Assembly: GCF_002952215.1 (NCBI RefSeq)
Contig: NZ_CP022600.1
Location: 558,001 to 622,000, forward strand
Length of the DNA stretch: 64,000 nt
Origin: Porphyrobacter sp. HT-58-2
GTDB lineage: Bacteria > Pseudomonadota > Alphaproteobacteria > Sphingomonadales > Sphingomonadaceae
Direction: 5' to 3'
The notes under the pieces: generated by a model
The model's input: the letters and a program-made list of their open reading frames with translations, nothing else
Told to the model about the DNA's origin: nothing
The model's database searches: none
Shown here: positions 60,363-64,000 of the stretch, in pieces
Layout of the letters: each line of letters opens with the position of its first letter
How positions within the stretch are numbered: position 1 is the first letter of the stretch
Translations under genes and position numbers: made by a program

Positions 60363-61589
60363 TCATCCTTTTCCAAAAATCTTGCGGGTGCGGGCAATCC
60401 CGGCGAGCAGCGCGTCTACGTCAGCCTCGGTCGAATAGAGCCCGAAGCTGGCGCGTGCGGTGGCCGGAACGCCGAGGTGGTCCATCAGCGGCTGGGCGCA
60501 GTGGTGCCCGGCGCGGATCGCGACATTGCTCTCGTCGAGGATCGTGCCGAGGTCGTGGGGGTGAATGTCGTCAATGGCGAAGCTGACGATCCCGGCGCTG
60601 TCCTCGGGGCCGAACAGGGTCACATCATTCATGCTTCCGAGTTCGCGCCGTAGCCGGGCGACAAGTGCCTGTTCATGCGCATGGATGCGCTCCGGCCCGA
60701 TGGCGCTGACATAGTCGGCGGCAGCTGCAAAGGCGATTGCCTCGGTGATCGCGGGCGTGCCGGCCTCGAACCGCTGCGGGCCGACGGCATAGGTGGTGCG
60801 TTCAAACGTCACGCGGTCGATCATCGCCCCGCCGCCCTGATAGGGGGGCATGTCGGCGAGCAGTTCCTTCCGCGCCCACAGCGCGCCGATCCCGGTCGGG
60901 CCGTAGAGCTTGTGGGCGCTGAACACGTAGAAATCGCAAGCCAGTGCGGCGACATTCACGCCCATGTGCGGCGCAGACTGGCACCCGTCGAGCAGCAGCT
61001 TCGCACCGTGCCTTTTCGCCATCGCAGCGGCGCGGGGCGCATCGAGCAAGGCGCCGGTGACATTGGAGACATGGCCCAGCGCGACCAGCTTGTGGGCCTC
61101 GGTCAGCATGGCTTCGGCGGCGTCCAAATCGATGCGGTGATCGTCGGTCAGCGGGCAGACGTCGATCTGCGCGCCAGTTTCGGCGGCGACCATCTGCCAC
61201 GGCACGATGTTGGAATGGTGCTCGAGCTGCGAGAGCAGGATGCGGTCGCCCGCCTTCAGGTTCGCCCGCCCCCAGGTCTGCGCGACGAGATTGATCGCTT
61301 CCGTCGCGCCGCGGGTGAACACGACCTCGTCCTCGTGCCCGCCGATGAACCGGGCGATGGTCCGTCGCGCCGCCTCATAGGCGAGCGTCATCTCCGCCGA
61401 GCGGGCATAGACCCCGCGGTGGACGGTCGCGTAATCCTCGCCCAGCGCGCGGGCCATGGCCTCGATCACGGCGCGCGGCTTCTGGGCGGTGGCGGCGGTG
61501 TCGAGGTAGTGCCACGGCTTGCCGTCCGCCGTGACCATGCCGGGGAAATCGGCGCGAAGGTCGCGGGTGATGGTGGCAGGAGCGTTCAC
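60363..61589 (-). CDS. sufS: Cysteine desulfurase, SufS type
   Basis: 408 aa PLP enzyme taking sulfur from cysteine for the SUF machinery. Motifs: YLDTAATAQKPRAV, TRGATEAINLVAQ, the PLP-lysine block FSAHKLYGPTGIGALW and the active cysteine in RAGHHCAQPLM near the C-terminus. Class II (SufS) desulfurases need SufE or SufU, which is not in the window. Overlaps sufD by 4 bases. Confidence 0.95.
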   Translation of the reverse strand: MNAPATITRDLRADFPGMVTADGKPWHYLDTAATAQKPRAVIEAMARALGEDYATVHRGVYARSAEMTLAYEAARRTIARFIGGHEDEVVFTRGATEAINLVAQTWGRANLKAGDRILLSQLEHHSNIVPWQMVAAETGAQIDVCPLTDDHRIDLDAAEAMLTEAHKLVALGHVSNVTGALLDAPRAAAMAKRHGAKLLLDGCQSAPHMGVNVAALACDFYVFSAHKLYGPTGIGALWARKELLADMPPYQGGGAMIDRVTFERTTYAVGPQRFEAGTPAITEAIAFAAAADYVSAIGPERIHAHEQALVARLRRELGSMNDVTLFGPEDSAGIVSFAIDDIHPHDLGTILDESNVAIRAGHHCAQPLMDHLGVPATARASFGLYSTEADVDALLAGIARTRKIFGKG

Positions 61590-62356
61590 AGCCCCGCCCC
61601 CTCCAGCGCCGCCAGCGCGGCTTCGAGCAGGCGCTCGCGGGCCGCCTCGTCCTCCAGCGCGACAAAGGCATCGCCGATAAAGGCCTGCACCAGCAACCGC
61701 TGCGCGGTGGCCGGATCAACCCCGCGCGCCATCATGTAGAAGCGCGCGCCCTCGTCGAGTTCGCCCACCGTCGCGCCGTGAGCGCATTTCACGTCGTCGG
61801 CGAAGATTTCGAGCTGCGGGACGGCATTGGCGCTCGCCCCGGCCTCGAGCAGCAGGCCCTTGAAGTCCTGCGCGGCGTCGGTCTTCTGCGAATGGCGCGC
61901 GACCTTGATCTCGCCGAGGAAATTACCGGTTGCGCCCGCCCAGTGGACCGCGCGCACCGTCTGGTTGCTGGTCGTTTCGGGAACGTCGTGGAAGGTCGTC
62001 GTCACGAATTCGCGGACCGCCTTGCCGCCGCCAATTGTGATGCCTCCCAATTCGAAATGCGCGCCGCTGCCGAGAAGCGCCACTTCCACAGCCACGCGCG
62101 TATAGTCCGACCCGCGATTGACCACGAACAGCTCCGCCCGGCCGCCCTTGCCGACGGTGATCCGGATATTGTGCAATTCGGGTGCATCGCTGCCCACGAC
62201 CAGACATTCCCGCCATGTCTCGCCGTCTCCGATCGTGACATCGCGCCACTGGTCAAGCGCCGCCACGCCAAGCCGCGCAACCGCGTCCATATCGGCATAG
62301 CGCCACGCCTCATCGCGGCGGGTGGGCAGGGTCAAGGTTGCGGCTTCACCCGTCAT
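61586..62356 (-). CDS. sufD: SUF scaffold subunit SufD
   Basis: 256 aa SufBD family, short for SufD. The beta-helix core and C-terminal block are seen in DDVKCAHGATVGELDEGARFYMMARGVDPATAQRLLVQAFI in pieces. It assembles with SufB and SufC. Overlaps sufC by 4 bases. sufB must lie upstream, outside the window. Confidence 0.93.
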   Translation of the reverse strand: MTGEAATLTLPTRRDEAWRYADMDAVARLGVAALDQWRDVTIGDGETWRECLVVGSDAPELHNIRITVGKGGRAELFVVNRGSDYTRVAVEVALLGSGAHFELGGITIGGGKAVREFVTTTFHDVPETTSNQTVRAVHWAGATGNFLGEIKVARHSQKTDAAQDFKGLLLEAGASANAVPQLEIFADDVKCAHGATVGELDEGARFYMMARGVDPATAQRLLVQAFIGDAFVALEDEAARERLLEAALAALEGAGL

Positions 62357-63096
62357 GCCATCACCGAGTCATAGCCCTCGGCCTCCAGCCGCAGCGCCAG
62401 TTCCGGCCCGCCGGTCTCGACGATCCGGCCGCCGGCGAGGATGCTGACCTTGTCGGGCGCGACCACATCGAGCAGGCGCTGGTAGTGGGTGATCAGCAGC
62501 ACCGCCTTGTCGGGCGCGCGCATGATCGCGTTGATGCCGTTGCCGACGATCCGCAGCGCGTCGATATCGAGGCCGCTATCCGTCTCGTCCAGCACCGCGA
62601 AGGCCGGGTCGAGGATGCCCATCTGCACCATCTCGGCGCGCTTTTTCTCACCGCCCGAGAAGCCGACATTCACCTGCCGCTTGAGCATTTCCATGTCCAT
62701 CTTGAGCAGCGCAGCCTTGTCCTTGGCGAGCTTCAGGAACTCGCCACCCGACAGCGGTTCTTCCCCACGCGCCTTGCGCTGCGCGTTCAGCGCCTCGCGC
62801 AGGAACTGGACGTTGGAGACGCCGGGGATCTCGACCGGATACTGGAAGCCGAGGAACAGCCCGGCGGCGGCGCGCTCGTGCGGTTCCAGCGCGAGCAGAT
62901 CCTGCCCCCGGAAGGTCACGCTGCCCTCGGTGACCTCGTAGCCCGGCTTGCCGCCGAGCACGTGGGCGAGGGTCGATTTGCCCGCGCCGTTGGGGCCCAT
63001 GATCGCGTGGACCTCGCCCGCGGGGATGGAGAGGGTCAGGCCCTTGAGGATCGGCTTCTCGCCGACGGAGGCGTGGAGGTTGGTGATTTCGAGCAT
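62353..63096 (-). CDS. sufC: SUF ATPase SufC
   Basis: 247 aa ABC-type ATPase of the SufBCD scaffold. Walker A GPNGAGKST near residues 34-42, the Q-loop region FLGFQYPVEIPG, signature FSGGEKKRAE, Walker B FAVLDETDSGLD and H-loop LITHYQRLL. ATG 63096 follows the DUF559 gene by 3 bases. Confidence 0.97.
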   Translation of the reverse strand: MLEITNLHASVGEKPILKGLTLSIPAGEVHAIMGPNGAGKSTLAHVLGGKPGYEVTEGSVTFRGQDLLALEPHERAAAGLFLGFQYPVEIPGVSNVQFLREALNAQRKARGEEPLSGGEFLKLAKDKAALLKMDMEMLKRQVNVGFSGGEKKRAEMVQMGILDPAFAVLDETDSGLDIDALRIVGNGINAIMRAPDKAVLLITHYQRLLDVVAPDKVSILAGGRIVETGGPELALRLEAEGYDSVMA

Positions 63097-63099
63097 CGT

Positions 63100-63651
63100 T
63101 CAGTCTTTCCTGGGGGCGCGCTTCGGCTTGTCACCGTCATTGCTGCGCTTGGGTCGGTCGTAGGTCTGTTTGGGATTGGCCGCCTTGTGCGCGCGGGCGG
63201 CCTCTTTCTTGCCGGCGATGCGCTCGCGCATCACCTGCGTGAGCTGCTTCAGCACCGCGTCGATGTTTTCGAGGATGTCCTTGGCCGCGATGCGCATCAC
63301 CTTGATGCCGACGCTTTCGAGGCTCTTGTCGCGCCGTTTTGCGAGGGCATCGTTCTGCCCCTCCTCGTCAATCGCGAGCGCGAGGCCGAGGTTGTGACAG
63401 TTGAAATCGACAATCGCGCTGCCGACCACCGCGTGGCGCTTGAAGGTGTAGCGGCCCATGTCGGCGGCGGCGAACTTCGCGGCGAGCGCCTTGTGCGCCT
63501 CGGAAGAATGGCGGCGGAGTTCACGCGCCTGCTCGTGCAGCGCATCGAGCCGCTTCTCCGAAATCTCCCACCCGCGGCCCTTCTTCTTGAGCGCGGGGGC
63601 TTCGGCGGTGGCGGCCTCGGGGTTGAGGGCGAGGGTTTTCCGGGTGGTCAT
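63100..63651 (-). CDS. DUF559 endonuclease-like protein in the suf operon
   Basis: 183 aa from ATG 63651. The DUF559 fold, related to Vsr/restriction-type nucleases, is seen in RELRRHSSEAHKALAA, VDFNCHNLGLALAIDEEGQNDALAKRRDKSLESVGIKVMRI in pieces and DILENIDAVLKQL. The C-terminus is lysine-rich. Whether it cuts nucleic acid is unknown; its place between suf genes is characteristic of some sphingomonads. Overlaps the upstream gene by 4 bases. Confidence 0.82.
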   Translation of the reverse strand: MTTRKTLALNPEAATAEAPALKKKGRGWEISEKRLDALHEQARELRRHSSEAHKALAAKFAAADMGRYTFKRHAVVGSAIVDFNCHNLGLALAIDEEGQNDALAKRRDKSLESVGIKVMRIAAKDILENIDAVLKQLTQVMRERIAGKKEAARAHKAANPKQTYDRPKRSNDGDKPKRAPRKD

Positions 63652-64000
63652 GCGGTCTTCACTTTCGTCATCGTGCGCCGTTGAGCCCGCTTGGACCAAC
63701 CCAAGTCTTTCATGTCCTGAAGAAGGAATGCTCCCTCCCGATATTGTCCTGACTCTAATAGCCGTCTTGCTTCACAGCCCATTGCGTGAAGCCGATCGTG
63801 CATTTCATCGCCGATCTGTGGCTTGACGAGTTCAAGGCTACCGAACAAAATCTCAAACCGCCCTTCAAAGCTCCTGGTCAGGCGCTGCCAGTCTTCCATT
63901 TTTTTGAGTTCTTGCTCGTGCCATTCGGGGTCGGACAACTCGACCATCGCGAAAACATGGTCCTTGAGATGTGCAATCTCATGGAGAAAGTAAGTCTCAA
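63648..64000 (-). CDS. Hypothetical protein, partial at the right edge
   Basis: The frame is open to the end of the window, so its start lies beyond base 64000; 117 residues are seen. It runs ETYFLHEIAHLKDHVFAMVEL, then EDWQRLTRSFEGRFEILFGSLELV and ends SKRAQRRTMTKVKTA. An internal ATG at 63947 would give 99 aa. HEIAH fits HExxH, but nothing else speaks for a protease. Overlaps the DUF559 gene (ATGA). Confidence 0.6.
   Translation of the reverse strand, partial: ETYFLHEIAHLKDHVFAMVELSDPEWHEQELKKMEDWQRLTRSFEGRFEILFGSLELVKPQIGDEMHDRLHAMGCEARRLLESGQYREGAFLLQDMKDLGWSKRAQRRTMTKVKTA

Overview
The window reads as chromosomal DNA of a GC-rich alphaproteobacterium. The best fit is Sphingomonadales, probably near Erythrobacter/Porphyrobacter. 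The grounds are gene content and order (rpe/heparinase-like/purH, xseA/DUF2093, rpmB/phytase-like esterase, a suf operon carrying a DUF559 gene, a TonB-dependent receptor in a catabolic cluster) and an alphaproteobacterial-type LexA box. No rRNA, tRNA or CRISPR array was recognised.

Layout. Bases 1-23025 are mostly core genes: a pair of amidohydrolases with an FKBP isomerase, an NnrU-like membrane protein, a crotonase, an MlaA-like protein, dxs, a Zur-like Fur protein, msrA, purH/heparinase-like/rpe, a lipid-kinase-like gene beside a frameshifted partner, ald, tadA, rpmB, xseA and purD. Bases 23434-32655 form one catabolic-looking cluster on the minus strand: acyl-CoA ligase, amidohydrolase, DUF1330-like protein, alpha/beta hydrolase, TonB receptor, free-standing lipoyl domain and fused E1 alpha/beta. 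A divergent IclR regulator faces it across two adjacent perfect dyads.

Bases 33146-49464 are accessory and resemble the backbone of a conjugative plasmid or ICE: a ParB-like protein, ArdC antirestriction, a RES/DUF2384 toxin-antitoxin pair, DUF1173-, DUF7007-, DUF3768- and DUF736-type genes, a GHKL ATPase, a Phd/PemK-type pair, a short SSB and a large nucleotidyltransferase-like protein. No integrase, relaxase, ParA or replication gene is visible. Two features stand out. Several genes share a leader with a G-rich purine tract followed by a hairpin at the ribosome binding site. One divergent promoter carries a perfect GTTC-N7-GTTC LexA box over its -10. An IS66 element with a nonsense mutation in its transposase follows (50037 to about 52738), then a chromate-transporter/superoxide dismutase pair that looks like a partial chr operon.

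Bases 55121-64000 return to core genes: a small c-type cytochrome lipoprotein, an adenosine-kinase-like PfkB protein, an EI24 membrane protein, and the distal suf operon (sufC, sufD, sufS, sufT-like, sufA-like, SRPBCC) with two genes upstream of sufC. Two genes (14668-15596 and 59892-60361) have apparent frameshifts in a GC repeat and a homopolymer. These may be real indels or sequence errors.
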